Assembly: GCF_006715305.1 (NCBI RefSeq)
Contig: NZ_VFMY01000001.1
Location: 3,038,001-3,102,000 of the forward strand
Direction of reading: 5' to 3'
Source of the DNA: Arthrobacter sp. SLBN-100
GTDB taxonomy: Bacteria; Actinomycetota; Actinomycetes; Actinomycetales; Micrococcaceae
Length of the DNA: 64,000 nt
Shown here: in pieces, positions 1 to 8,362 of the stretch
How positions within the stretch are numbered: the stretch's first letter is position 1
Layout: each line of letters opens with the position of its first letter
Program-made: the position numbers and the translations under genes
Notes under the pieces: model-generated
Seen by the model: only the letters and a program-made list of their open reading frames with translations
Database searches by the model: none
What the model was told of the DNA's origin: nothing

Positions 1-1746
1 GCCGGGGAAGAACGCCTGCACGATCGCGGCGGCATTTTCGACGGCGGATCCCACGGCATAGGGACGGCCGGTGAGGAGCACCAGCACCACGGGCACGCCG
101 GTTTCGATCAGCCGGTCCAGCAGTTGCTGCTGGACGCCCGGAAGCACCAGGGATTCCACGTCGCAGCCTTCACCGCTGGTTCCCCTGCCGAACAGGCCGG
201 CGCGGTCACCCAGAACCGCGATGACGACGTCCGCGTCGCTGGCGGCAGCAACGGCGTCGTCAAATCCTTCGGTGGAAGCGCTGTCAATGGTGCAGCCGGC
301 CGTCACGGTGATGGCGCTTTCGGGGAATTCGGCCCGCAGGGCCTGGGCCACGGTGGGCAGCTCAATGCCAACCGGGACGTCGGGGTGCTGCCCGCCGACG
401 TGTGCCGGGAAGGAGTAGCAGCCGAGGAACGCCTGGGTGTTGTCCGCGTTGGGTCCGACGACGGCGATCCGGCCGGGATTGCGCAGCGGCAGGATCCCGT
501 TGTTGCTGGCCAGGACGATGGACTGTTCGGCAATCCGGGCGGCCAGCTCCCGGTTGGCCCCGGTGTCCAGGGTGATGCTGCCTTCCAGGCCTGCAGCGTC
601 CTCCGGGTCGGCGTTCTGGAGGGCCGGCGGAACAGCAGACCAGTCCTCATCCAGCAGGCCCAGTTCGATTTTCTGCACAAGCACCCTGTGCAGGGCGCGG
701 TCAATGAGGCTGACAGGGACGCGGCCGGCCTCGACTTCGGTGATGAGGTGCTCGCCGAACGCGTGCACCGTGGGAAGTTCGACGTCGACGCCGGCGGCAA
801 GGGCGGCTGCCGCGGCCTCACCGAAGGAGCCGGCGACGCCATGGAGGTTTTTCAGGAAGGCAACGCCGAAGTAGTCAGCCACGACCGTGCCGCTGAATCC
901 CCACGTATCGCGCAGGAGGTCGGTGAGCAATGAAGCGTCGGCAGCCGTGGGCACGCCGTCCAGGTCAGTGTAGGCATGCATGACGGAGCGGACGCCGGAT
1001 TCCCGGACGGCCATCTCGAAGGGCGGAAGCAGGACGTCTGCCAGCTCCCGGGCGCCAACCGAGACCGGGGCAAGGTTCCGGCCCGCCTTTGAGGCCGAAT
1101 AGCCCACAAAGTGCTTCAGGGTGGCAACAATGCCGCTGCTTTCCAGGCCCTGGATGTATGCACTGGCGAGGGTTCCGATCAGGTAGGGGTCCTCGCCGAT
1201 GGTTTCCTCCACCCGGCCCCACCGCGCGTCGCGAACGACGTCCAGGACGGGGGCGAGGCCTTGATGTACGCCAAGTGAACGCATGTCGGCTCCGATTGCC
1301 GCACCCATCGTCCGGATGAGGCCGGCATCGAAGGTGGCGCCCCAGGCGAGCGGCACGGGGTAGGCCGTGGCCTGCCAGGTGGCGAAGCCGGCCAGGCATT
1401 CTTCATGCACCAGGGCCGGGATGCCAAAGCGGTTGGCAGCAGCAATGCGCTGCTGGGTCTTCTGAAGCGACAAAGCGCCCAGGGCCGGGTCCACCGGCGC
1501 GGTGCCGAACGGCCTGGTGAGCTGTCCCAGGCCGTTCGGAAGGATCTCGTCGAGGTCCACGGGCGGGTTCATCTCATTTTGGTGCGGTGCTACTTCGCCG
1601 CCCTCACTTGAAGCTCCGACCCAGACACCATAGAGTTGCGCGGTCTTCTCCCGGAGCGTCATGGCTGCGATGAGGCTGCCGGCGCGCTCCTCGGGGGTAG
1701 CGGCGGCGTTCCGCCAGGGGGCACTGTGGGTTCTTGTTTCTGTCAT
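1..1746 (-). CDS. GH3 beta-xylosidase/beta-glucosidase, 3' part cut off by window edge
   Basis: This is a glycoside hydrolase family 3 enzyme; 582 codons are visible and the reading frame runs off the left edge. It begins MTETRTHSAPW; the stop codon of the upstream permease lies 2 nt before the ATG, so the two are co-transcribed and probably translationally coupled. The family's KHF motif is seen at residues 211-213 (KHFVGYS). The nucleophile aspartate is probably D291 in VVADYFG. No signal peptide is seen, so the enzyme is likely cytoplasmic and cleaves imported oligosaccharides. Its position after SBP-permease-permease genes and beside a LacI gene matches Streptomyces bxlEFGA, where BxlA is a beta-xylosidase. 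Substrate choice (xylose or glucose) is inferred from context and cannot be read from sequence. Confidence 0.87.
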   Translation of the reverse strand, partial: MTETRTHSAPWRNAAATPEERAGSLIAAMTLREKTAQLYGVWVGASSEGGEVAPHQNEMNPPVDLDEILPNGLGQLTRPFGTAPVDPALGALSLQKTQQRIAAANRFGIPALVHEECLAGFATWQATAYPVPLAWGATFDAGLIRTMGAAIGADMRSLGVHQGLAPVLDVVRDARWGRVEETIGEDPYLIGTLASAYIQGLESSGIVATLKHFVGYSASKAGRNLAPVSVGARELADVLLPPFEMAVRESGVRSVMHAYTDLDGVPTAADASLLTDLLRDTWGFSGTVVADYFGVAFLKNLHGVAGSFGEAAAAALAAGVDVELPTVHAFGEHLITEVEAGRVPVSLIDRALHRVLVQKIELGLLDEDWSAVPPALQNADPEDAAGLEGSITLDTGANRELAARIAEQSIVLASNNGILPLRNPGRIAVVGPNADNTQAFLGCYSFPAHVGGQHPDVPVGIELPTVAQALRAEFPESAITVTAGCTIDSASTEGFDDAVAAASDADVVIAVLGDRAGLFGRGTSGEGCDVESLVLPGVQQQLLDRLIETGVPVVLVLLTGRPYAVGSAVENAAAIVQAFFPG

Positions 1747-1748
1747 GG

Positions 1749-2567
1749 TTACTTTCCGCCAGCGCCCATGAGGCCCTGGACAAGCGCGCGGCGCGCGAAG
1801 AGGTAGGCGAGCAGTACCGGCACCATGGAGAGGGTCACGGCTGCCAGAAGTCCGGGGATGTTGACGCCGAACTGCGTCTGGAAGTTGAACAGGCCGAGGG
1901 TGACCACCCGGGTGGATTCGGACTGGGTCAGAATCAGCGGGAAGAGGAATCCGTTCCAGGCCTGGAGCGCGGAGAACACGGCGATGGTGGACAGGCCGCC
2001 CTTGGACAGCGGCAGTACCAGGCGCAGGAAGGAACGGGCGGGGGAGGCGCCGTCCATTGCCATGGCCTCGTAAAGCTCCGGGGTGATGTCCCGCATGGTG
2101 CCGCTGAGGATGATCGTGCAGATCGGCAGCGCGAAGGCCGCCGTCGGGAGAATGACCCCGAGCAGGTTGTCATAGAGGCCCACGGTATTGATCAGGTAGA
2201 ACACCGGAACGATGACCGCCTGGGCGGGAATTGCCAGGCCCAGCAGGAACAGGCGGAAGATGGCCGTGGCCGCGCGGCTCTCGCTGCGGACAATGGCGTA
2301 GCTCAACGGGGGCACCAGGAGCAGGACCAGGCCCACAACCCCGGCAGTGACGATGATGGTGTTGAGGAAGTACCGGCCAAAGCCGCTGGTGACGGCATCC
2401 ACATAGTTCTGCAGCGTGAAGCTGGTGGGGAAGGACAGCGGCCCGTTGTCGCCGAACTCGGCGCGGGTCTGGAAGGTCGCGGACAGCATGACGTACAGCG
2501 GAACCGCGACGATGGCCAGCCAGATGAAGGCGCCGATGCCGGCGAGGTAATTCGGACGCGTTTTCAT
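1749..2567 (-). CDS. Sugar ABC transporter permease, MalG/BxlG type
   Basis: The 272-residue inner-membrane permease has about six hydrophobic segments and the carbohydrate-uptake MalG signature region around EAMAMDGASPARSFLRLVLP (the EAA loop that contacts the ATPase). It starts at ATG exactly where the stop of the upstream permease begins, and it is followed by the GH3 gene after 2 nt. With its partner it would form the channel for an oligosaccharide, most likely xylo-oligosaccharides. No ATPase gene is present in the operon; importers of this class usually share a general MsiK-type ATPase encoded elsewhere (family knowledge). Confidence 0.93.
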   Translation of the reverse strand: MKTRPNYLAGIGAFIWLAIVAVPLYVMLSATFQTRAEFGDNGPLSFPTSFTLQNYVDAVTSGFGRYFLNTIIVTAGVVGLVLLLVPPLSYAIVRSESRAATAIFRLFLLGLAIPAQAVIVPVFYLINTVGLYDNLLGVILPTAAFALPICTIILSGTMRDITPELYEAMAMDGASPARSFLRLVLPLSKGGLSTIAVFSALQAWNGFLFPLILTQSESTRVVTLGLFNFQTQFGVNIPGLLAAVTLSMVPVLLAYLFARRALVQGLMGAGGK

Positions 2568-3521
2568 TTAGAGCCCCTCCATGGAACTGCGCATCTTGTC
2601 GTATCCGGAAACGCGCACCACCGCGAAGGAGATTGCGGTGGAGATGACGACGAGTACGAGCGCAATGGCGCTGCCGGTGCCAAAATCGAACCGGCGGAAC
2701 GCTTCCTGGTACATGTGGAAAGCGGTGATGGTGGTGCCGGTTCCCGGTCCGCCGTTGGTCAGGATGAGGACTGTTTCAAAGGTGGTCAGGCCGCCCACCA
2801 CCATGAGGATCACCGACGTGATGATGCTGTTCTTCAGCTGCGGCAGGGTGATGCTGACGAACTGCCTGACTGTCCCGGCGCCGTCGATGGACGCGGCCTG
2901 GTACAGAACCGGGGGGATCTGCCGTGCTGCGCCCTGGTAAATCAGGGTATGGAACGGCGTGAACTGCCACATGCCGACGAAGATCAGCACGGCAATGGCG
3001 CCGGTCTGGGTGCCCAGGACGTTTCCGTCCCCAAACAGCCAGGACATCTGGCCGGGGATGCCGAAGTTGGGGTCGAGCAGGGCGCGCCACAGGACGGAAA
3101 TCGCAGCTGAGGACAGGAGCAGGGGAACGAAGTAGATGGCGCTCAGGATGGCACGGTTTTTTTGGTTGCCGGCCGCCCAGACGCCCAGCAGGATGCTCAG
3201 CGGAGTCTGGGTGACGATGCCGAGCACAATGAAGAGCAGGCTCAGCCAAAGGCTCTGAAGCATGACCGGGTCTGCGAAGAGGGCTTCCCAGTTCTTCAGA
3301 CCCACGAATTTAGGGTCGCCGAGCCCGCTCCACCGGGTAAAGGACAGCACGGCCACCGCGATCAGCGGGACCAGCGCGAAAAGTCCAAAGAAAATGCTGG
3401 CAGGAAGGGCCCAGACAAAGCCGGGGCGGCTCGCGGAGGAGCCGCTCCGACCTGCCGGGCGGCCCCGTTCGGGGCCGCCCGCACGTGCCGGGCGCCTGCG
3501 GTTTGCAAGCGTCGTCGTCAT
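2568..3521 (-). CDS. Sugar ABC transporter permease, MalF/BxlF type
   Basis: The 317-residue permease has a positively charged, Arg/Pro/Gly-rich N-terminal tail of about 30 residues followed by six predicted membrane spans. The EAA-like loop reads YQAASIDGAGTVRQFVSITLP. It starts 11 nt after the binding-protein gene, with AGGA upstream, and its stop abuts the start of the second permease. Role: membrane channel subunit of the same oligosaccharide importer. Confidence 0.93.
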   Translation of the reverse strand: MTTTLANRRRPARAGGPERGRPAGRSGSSASRPGFVWALPASIFFGLFALVPLIAVAVLSFTRWSGLGDPKFVGLKNWEALFADPVMLQSLWLSLLFIVLGIVTQTPLSILLGVWAAGNQKNRAILSAIYFVPLLLSSAAISVLWRALLDPNFGIPGQMSWLFGDGNVLGTQTGAIAVLIFVGMWQFTPFHTLIYQGAARQIPPVLYQAASIDGAGTVRQFVSITLPQLKNSIITSVILMVVGGLTTFETVLILTNGGPGTGTTITAFHMYQEAFRRFDFGTGSAIALVLVVISTAISFAVVRVSGYDKMRSSMEGL

Positions 3522-3532
3522 GGTTATTTTTC

Positions 3533-4831
3533 CTAGAGGCTCTGCATGGCCTTGATGAAGCCGTCTTCATCGATCTGTCCACTGAAGAACTGCGAGACGG
3601 CGGTAAGGATGGTTACGGTTGCTTCCGGCGGGTACGCCTGGTCCCAGGAAAGCTGGAAGGACGGAGCCTCTTTCACCAGGTTGAACTGGTACTTGGCGTA
3701 TTCAGGATCTGCTGCCTTGTCCAGGAACTTCTCCGTGTTGGTGGTGGTGGGGAGGTTTCCGATGGCTACCTGTTCCTGCACAAACTGATCCGAATACATG
3801 AGCTTCAGGAAATCGCGGGCCGCTTCCGGGTAGCGCGTGTTCTTGTTGATCGAGTAGAAGTTGTTGGGGTTGCCTACCAGGTTGTTCGCGTCGCCAAGTC
3901 CGCCCTCAATCTTTGGGAACTCGCTGTAGCCAAGGACGTCCGCCGCGAACGCGGCGTTGTTGCTCTGCTGCGTGGAGTACTCCCAGGACCCCATGAGTTC
4001 AAAGCCGGCCTTGCCGCTGGCCAGCAGGGCAGGCGCTCCGCCGTCGGTGAACTTCACGGAGTCGAAGTTGGTGCCGAAGGCACCTGCATCAACAAGCTCG
4101 CGAATCATGCCGAGGGCCTTCCGGCTTTCCGGCGATGCCCAGACGCCCGTGTCGCCCTGCAGCGCTTTCTGGAACAGGCCTTCGCCTGCAACGCGGTCGT
4201 AGATGTACTCAAACCACATCAGCGTGGGCCACCGGTCGCCGGCACCCAGGGCGATGGGGGTGATGCCCTTGTCCTTAAGGATCTTCACGTCCGCCAGCAG
4301 TTCCTCCCAGGTGGCCGGAGGCGCGGCGATCCCCGCGTCGGCGAGGACCTTGGAGTTGTTGAAAAGCATGACCGGCTGTGTTCCGCGCATGGGAATTCCA
4401 TATGCTTTGCCGTCGATAACCGCTTTTTCGAATACTGAGGGCAGGAAGGCATCCTTCAGCTGGGGATCTTCCTTAACGAAGTCGTCCAGGGGCAGGACCA
4501 GGTCGGCATCGACAAAACTCTTAATGCTGCCGCCGCCCCAGTTGAAGAAGATGTCCGGCGCGGTGGGGGTGTCAATGATCGTCTGCAGCTTGGACTGGTA
4601 CTCGGCGCCCGGGATCTTATCGAGGACCACCTTCACCTGGGACGTAGCGTTAAAGGCGTCGATCATCTTCTGTTCAACGGTGTTGCCTGCATCGCCGTAC
4701 ATGGCGACGTGGATTTCGTTCTCCGGCCGGCTTGACGCGCCGGACCCTCCAGAGCAGCCGGCCATGGTCAGGCCAAGGGCAAGAGCCGCACCGCCGGCAA
4801 TACTGCGGGCGACCCATCCGTGCTTGTTCAT
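3533..4831 (-). CDS. Extracellular sugar-binding lipoprotein of ABC importer (SBP family 1)
   Basis: A 432-residue solute-binding lipoprotein. The chosen start gives MNKHGWVARS followed by a hydrophobic stretch and a lipobox TMAGC with the lipidated cysteine at residue 26; an upstream in-frame extension (to 4942) would bury this signal and overlap the operator, so it was rejected. After a Gly/Ser linker comes the usual SBP_bac_1 fold (for example IDTPTAPDIFFNWGGGS and the YPEAARDFLKLMYS region). It is the first gene of the importer/GH3 operon and lies divergent from a LacI gene. It probably binds xylo-oligosaccharides; the ligand is inferred from the neighbouring xylanase, xylosidase and xylose isomerase genes. 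Confidence 0.93.
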   Translation of the reverse strand: MNKHGWVARSIAGGAALALGLTMAGCSGGSGASSRPENEIHVAMYGDAGNTVEQKMIDAFNATSQVKVVLDKIPGAEYQSKLQTIIDTPTAPDIFFNWGGGSIKSFVDADLVLPLDDFVKEDPQLKDAFLPSVFEKAVIDGKAYGIPMRGTQPVMLFNNSKVLADAGIAAPPATWEELLADVKILKDKGITPIALGAGDRWPTLMWFEYIYDRVAGEGLFQKALQGDTGVWASPESRKALGMIRELVDAGAFGTNFDSVKFTDGGAPALLASGKAGFELMGSWEYSTQQSNNAAFAADVLGYSEFPKIEGGLGDANNLVGNPNNFYSINKNTRYPEAARDFLKLMYSDQFVQEQVAIGNLPTTTNTEKFLDKAADPEYAKYQFNLVKEAPSFQLSWDQAYPPEATVTILTAVSQFFSGQIDEDGFIKAMQSL

Positions 4832-4844
4832 CTTCGAACGCCTC

Positions 4845-4857
4845 TCGAAAGTTTCGA
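4845..4857. promoter_or_regulatory. LacI-type operator, TCGAAA-G-TTTCGA
   Basis: A 13-bp palindrome (TCGAAAGTTTCGA, perfect 6-bp arms around one base) lies 14 nt upstream of the binding-protein ATG and about 100 nt from the divergent LacI gene. A second half-site CGAAAG follows at 4867-4872. Streptomyces BxlR is reported to bind CGAA/TTCG inverted repeats in the equivalent gap, which supports this as the LacI protein's target. Confidence 0.7.
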
Positions 4858-4959
4858 TACTTTGACCGAAAGTTATGTGATGCCTGCCAGTGTAAGTTGC
4901 GTTACACGGAGGGCGCAAGGCGAGGTGATTTCTTGGCGCCAAGGAGCGAAACTGCGGCT

Positions 4960-5994
4960 ATGCTGGTCCTCATGTCCAGCCCTGCATCGTCCGACGCGCG
5001 CGTTACCCTCGCCCAACTGGCGGAGGAGGCGGGCGTATCGCTGTCCACTATTTCGAAGGTTCTCAACGGACGCTCCGACGTTTCTCGTAAAACACGTTCG
5101 AAAGTTGAGGAGCTCCTTGAGGAGCACGGCTATAAGCGGCGAAAGGCGTCGGCGTCTAAATCGGCACTCCTGGAGCTTGTCTTTCATGAGCTTGAAAGTG
5201 CCTGGGCGCTGGAGATCATCCGCGGTGTCGAGAATGTTGCGAAGGCAAACGGCTTGAGCGTCATCCTCACTGAGAGCGGCACCAGGCATGCGCCCGGAGC
5301 GGATTGGGTCGAGGGCGTGATGGCGCGCCGGCCTGCGGGAGTGGTCCTTGTCTTTTCCGATCTGCCGCAGGAGTACCGGCAACAGCTGGACGCCCGCTCC
5401 ATTCCCTTCGTTATCATCGATCCCGCAGGCGACCCCGCGCCCGATGTGCCTTCGGTTGGTTCGGCCAACTGGGCCGGAGGCATGATGGCCACCCGCCACC
5501 TGATAGAGCTCGGCCATACCCGCATTGCCGCCATTTCCGGCCCGGAGGACATGATGTGTTCACTGGCACGGATCGACGGCTACAGTTCCGCCCTGAATAC
5601 CGCCGGCATTCCCATCGACCGGACCCTGATCCGGTACGGCGACTTCCGGGTGGACGGAGGCCGAAGCAATGCGCTTGAACTGCTGCAGATGGAGCACCCG
5701 CCAACCGCCATTTTCGCCGGCAGCGACCTGCAGGCCCTCGGAGTGCTTGACGCCGCGCGCCAACTGGGGATTCCCGTCCCGGCCAAGCTGTCCATTGTGG
5801 GATACGACGACCTCCAGGTGGCCCGCTGGTCCAGCCCGGCGCTGACCACCGTCCACCAGCCGCTGATAGAAATGGCCGAGGAAGCCGCACGGATGGTCCT
5901 GCGCCTGCAGGACGGGGAGCGGCCGAACAACCTGCGCCTTGACCTCGCAACATCGCTGGTGGTCCGCCAAAGCACTGCCATCTGCCCCGGCTGA
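4960..5994 (+). CDS. LacI-family transcriptional repressor (BxlR-like)
   Basis: About 344 residues. The N-terminal helix-turn-helix is VTLAQLAEEAGVSLSTISKVLNGR-like and is followed by the hinge and a periplasmic-binding-like effector domain ending in the usual STAICPG-type tail. The ATG at 4960 is 13 nt after AAGGAG; an in-frame ATG at 4972 is an alternative. It is divergent from the sugar importer and GH3 operon and runs into the mutarotase gene after 33 nt. The CGAAA-N-TTTCG palindrome in the divergent gap is its likely binding site; the inducer would be a xylo-oligosaccharide or xylose (inference). Confidence 0.9.
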   Translation: MLVLMSSPASSDARVTLAQLAEEAGVSLSTISKVLNGRSDVSRKTRSKVEELLEEHGYKRRKASASKSALLELVFHELESAWALEIIRGVENVAKANGLSVILTESGTRHAPGADWVEGVMARRPAGVVLVFSDLPQEYRQQLDARSIPFVIIDPAGDPAPDVPSVGSANWAGGMMATRHLIELGHTRIAAISGPEDMMCSLARIDGYSSALNTAGIPIDRTLIRYGDFRVDGGRSNALELLQMEHPPTAIFAGSDLQALGVLDAARQLGIPVPAKLSIVGYDDLQVARWSSPALTTVHQPLIEMAEEAARMVLRLQDGERPNNLRLDLATSLVVRQSTAICPG

Positions 5995-6027
5995 TTGTCC
6001 GGGCACCACTTTCCCGAAAGGAATGCC

Positions 6028-6939
6028 ATGTCATCCATTACCGGGCCCAACGGAGAGCTGACCGTCCTCAGGGCGGGCGACTACCAGGCAACTCTCGCCA
6101 GCGTCGGAGCGGGACTGGTGAGCCTGTCCTTCCAAGGCCGGGACATCGTCCTGCCCTTCGCGGTGGATGAACTGCCCCCGGCGTATGCAGGAAAGGTGCT
6201 GATGCCGTGGCCCAACCGGGTTGCCTCCGGCGCCTACAGCTTTGACGGGCAGCGTTACGAGCTGCCGGTGAACGAGGCAGCTACCGGCAGTGCCCTGCAT
6301 GGGCTTGCGCTGTGGAACGCATGGCAGGTGGAGCGGCGCGGGGATTCTGAGGTGGTGCTCACGCACTTGCTGCACGGAGAGCCGGGTTATCCGTTCCAAC
6401 TCGCTCTCTCGGCGCGTTACACGTTGGATGCAGACACCGGGCTGCACGTGGAGCTTGGTGCCACGAACTGTGGCACCGCGGCGGCGCCTTACGGCACTGG
6501 CTCCCACCCCTACATCACCGTAGGCGGTGAGGACATCTCCACCTGTGAATTGAGTTTCCGGGCCGGCAAGGTTCTCCTGACGGACGAGAAGCTTCAGCCC
6601 ACTGAGCTCCTGGAAACTACGGAAACGGACTTCGACTTCTCGGAGCCCCGGGTACTGGCGTCGCAATCGCTCGATCACGCCTTCACGGACTTGCCTGCGG
6701 GCACATGGGACGTCACGCTCCGCAACCCCGTCCTCCAGCTTTCGGCAGTCGTGGAATCCACGGGGACCCAGGCGCCATGGATGCAGCTCTACTCCGGAGA
6801 GCTGCGCGGCCGGAGGGGGCTCGCTGTTGAACCCATGACCTGCCCGCCCGATGCCTTTAACTCGGGCCAGGACCTGGTTGTCCTCAAGCCCGGCGAGTCG
6901 CACTCGCTCACATACCGGATCCACGCCCTGCAGGGTTAG
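6028..6939 (+). CDS. Aldose 1-epimerase (galactose mutarotase family)
   Basis: This 303-residue protein interconverts alpha and beta anomers of free sugars. Family landmarks are MPWPNRVASGAYSFDGQ near the N-terminus, the conserved histidine in ALHGLALW, and GTGSHPYI with the second conserved histidine. The start at 6028 follows GAAAGGA at good spacing; a TTG 11 codons upstream is less likely. It is co-directional with and 33 nt behind the LacI gene. In this setting it would speed conversion of beta-xylose or beta-glucose released by the GH3 enzyme for downstream isomerase or kinase steps. Confidence 0.9.
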   Translation: MSSITGPNGELTVLRAGDYQATLASVGAGLVSLSFQGRDIVLPFAVDELPPAYAGKVLMPWPNRVASGAYSFDGQRYELPVNEAATGSALHGLALWNAWQVERRGDSEVVLTHLLHGEPGYPFQLALSARYTLDADTGLHVELGATNCGTAAAPYGTGSHPYITVGGEDISTCELSFRAGKVLLTDEKLQPTELLETTETDFDFSEPRVLASQSLDHAFTDLPAGTWDVTLRNPVLQLSAVVESTGTQAPWMQLYSGELRGRRGLAVEPMTCPPDAFNSGQDLVVLKPGESHSLTYRIHALQG

Positions 6940-6953
6940 CGGCAGGAAGCAGT

Positions 6954-6989
6954 AAAGCGGCCCGGAACCAGATGGTTCCGGGCCGCTTT
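6954..6989. terminator. Bidirectional intrinsic terminator
   Basis: A perfect 16-bp stem (AAAGCGGCCCGGAACC and its complement) with an AGAT loop sits between the mutarotase and xylanase genes, which converge here. The A run on one side and T run on the other let it work in both directions. Confidence 0.88.
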
Positions 6990-7009
6990 GTCAGTATTCG
7001 GGAAGTTTG

Positions 7010-8176
7010 CTACTGCTGGTAGGCGGGCTGGTGGACGTCTCGCTGCTCTCCACCGGGGCTTGCCTTGAGGAGGGTGGACTGCAGCGCGTAGTAAGACGGC
7101 TTGCGGGTGTAGTCCTCCCACATCACCGTCGCCTCGCCTTCCTGGGCGAAGAAGACGGGGACCCAGGAGTACTTGTCGTTGAAGCCCCAGATGGTGAACG
7201 ACTTGCAGTCCTCCACATTCAGGCATGCTTCGAGGGCCCGCTGGTAGTAGGTGGCCTGCTTCTCCAGTTGTCCCGCGGTGGGCTTGGTTCCCGCCGGGAC
7301 ATCCATCCGTACGTCGATCTCGGTGATGGACGTTTCCAGTCCCAGATCGTCGAAACGCTGGAGGTTGGCCTGCAGGTCTCCGGGGAAGCCGTACCGCGTG
7401 CTGAGGTGTCCCTGCACCGCGAAGCCGTCCACCTGGACACCCTCGGCCCGGAGCTTGGGAATGAGCGCCAGGTAGGCATTGCTTTTCGCGTTGACGCTTT
7501 CCACTCCGTAGTCGTTGAAGAAGAGCTTGGCGTTCGGGTCTGCCTCGTGGGCCCAGCGGAAGGCGTCAGCGATGATTCCCGGCCCGAGTTCGCGGATCCA
7601 GATGTTGTCTGCGGTCCTGAGGGTGCCGTCGCCGTTGAAGATTTCGTTGGCGACGTCCCATTGCTGGATCTTGCCCGCGTAACGTCCAACGACGGTTTTG
7701 ATGTGGTCCTCCAGGATGGAACTGAGTTCTTCCTTGTTGAAGCCGCCTTTCTCCAGCCAAGCCGGGTTCTGGCTGTGCCAGAACAGCGTGTGGCCGCGGA
7801 CCACCTGGCCGTGCTGCTGTGCGAACTCGACGATGGCATCCATCTCGGCGAACCGGTACTGGTCCCGCTGGGGGTGGATGAATTCCCACTTCGCCTGGTT
7901 TTCCGGCGAGACGGAGCTGAACTCCGCGGCCAGGACCTCCCGGTACTGCTGGTCATAGGTAAAGGGGTTGGGGTAGGGCATGGTTTCGTGGTGGCCGCCG
8001 CCGGCAACCGCGGTGCCTATCCTGACGTCCTTTGGTGCGGCCCAGCGCAGGGTGTCCTGTTTTTCCAAGCCAGGGGGCTGCGGGTGGTCATTCCCGTCTG
8101 CGAATGCCGGCAGTGCCGTGGGAAGGACAAACGTCGACGCCAGGACCGCGGCGGCGACAAGTTTGGCAACCTTCAT
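7010..8176 (-). CDS. Secreted endo-1,4-beta-xylanase, GH10
   Basis: A 388-residue secreted GH10 enzyme that cuts internal beta-1,4 bonds of xylan. The start at 8176 follows AAAGGAGAG and gives a Sec signal peptide (MKVAKLVAAAVLAS...) with likely cleavage after the AFA near residue 26. The acid/base catalyst is E178 in WDVANE and the nucleophile is E286 in ITEID. HGHT..WHSQNP and NDYG motifs of the family are present. There is no carbohydrate-binding module: the catalytic domain fills the protein apart from a short C-terminal tail. It converges on the mutarotase gene and is preceded by a long CCGGAA palindrome, so it is probably repressed by the adjacent LacI protein. Confidence 0.95.
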   Translation of the reverse strand: MKVAKLVAAAVLASTFVLPTALPAFADGNDHPQPPGLEKQDTLRWAAPKDVRIGTAVAGGGHHETMPYPNPFTYDQQYREVLAAEFSSVSPENQAKWEFIHPQRDQYRFAEMDAIVEFAQQHGQVVRGHTLFWHSQNPAWLEKGGFNKEELSSILEDHIKTVVGRYAGKIQQWDVANEIFNGDGTLRTADNIWIRELGPGIIADAFRWAHEADPNAKLFFNDYGVESVNAKSNAYLALIPKLRAEGVQVDGFAVQGHLSTRYGFPGDLQANLQRFDDLGLETSITEIDVRMDVPAGTKPTAGQLEKQATYYQRALEACLNVEDCKSFTIWGFNDKYSWVPVFFAQEGEATVMWEDYTRKPSYYALQSTLLKASPGGEQRDVHQPAYQQ

Positions 8177-8223
8177 TGAGAGCTCTCCTTTGAGGTACGA
8201 GTAATCGGTCGACAAGCCAGACC

Positions 8224-8255
8224 GAGCACGTTCCGGAACTTTCCGGAAGGTGCTC
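8224..8255. promoter_or_regulatory. 32-bp near-perfect palindrome, candidate LacI operator of the xylanase
   Basis: The core TTCCGGAACTTTCCGGAA (8231-8248) is nested inside GAGCAC/GTGCTC arms, making a near-perfect 32-bp palindrome 48 nt upstream of the xylanase ATG. A related CCGGAA/TTTCCG element precedes the deacetylase gene on the other side of the LacI gene. A further CGGTAAAAGTTTCG-like element lies at about 8297-8310, near the LacI start. Confidence 0.65.
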
Positions 8256-8362
8256 GTTGTAGATTAGGAAGGTTCCGGAGCGCGCGTCAAGGGTTTCGGT
8301 AAAAGTTTCGCGCTGGGGCTCGTTGCGGAGGCGTAAACTTGCAGCGAAACCAGGAGGAATGC

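Noticed and set aside
1734..3110. Long plus-strand frame (458 codons) across the sugar permease genes
   Set aside because: It is antisense to two clear ABC permeases and has low-complexity composition (many Glu, Gly, Asp, His) typical of the mirror frame in G+C-rich genes.
3485..4438. 317-codon plus-strand frame opposite the sugar-binding lipoprotein gene
   Set aside because: Antisense to a gene with clear lipobox and SBP fold.
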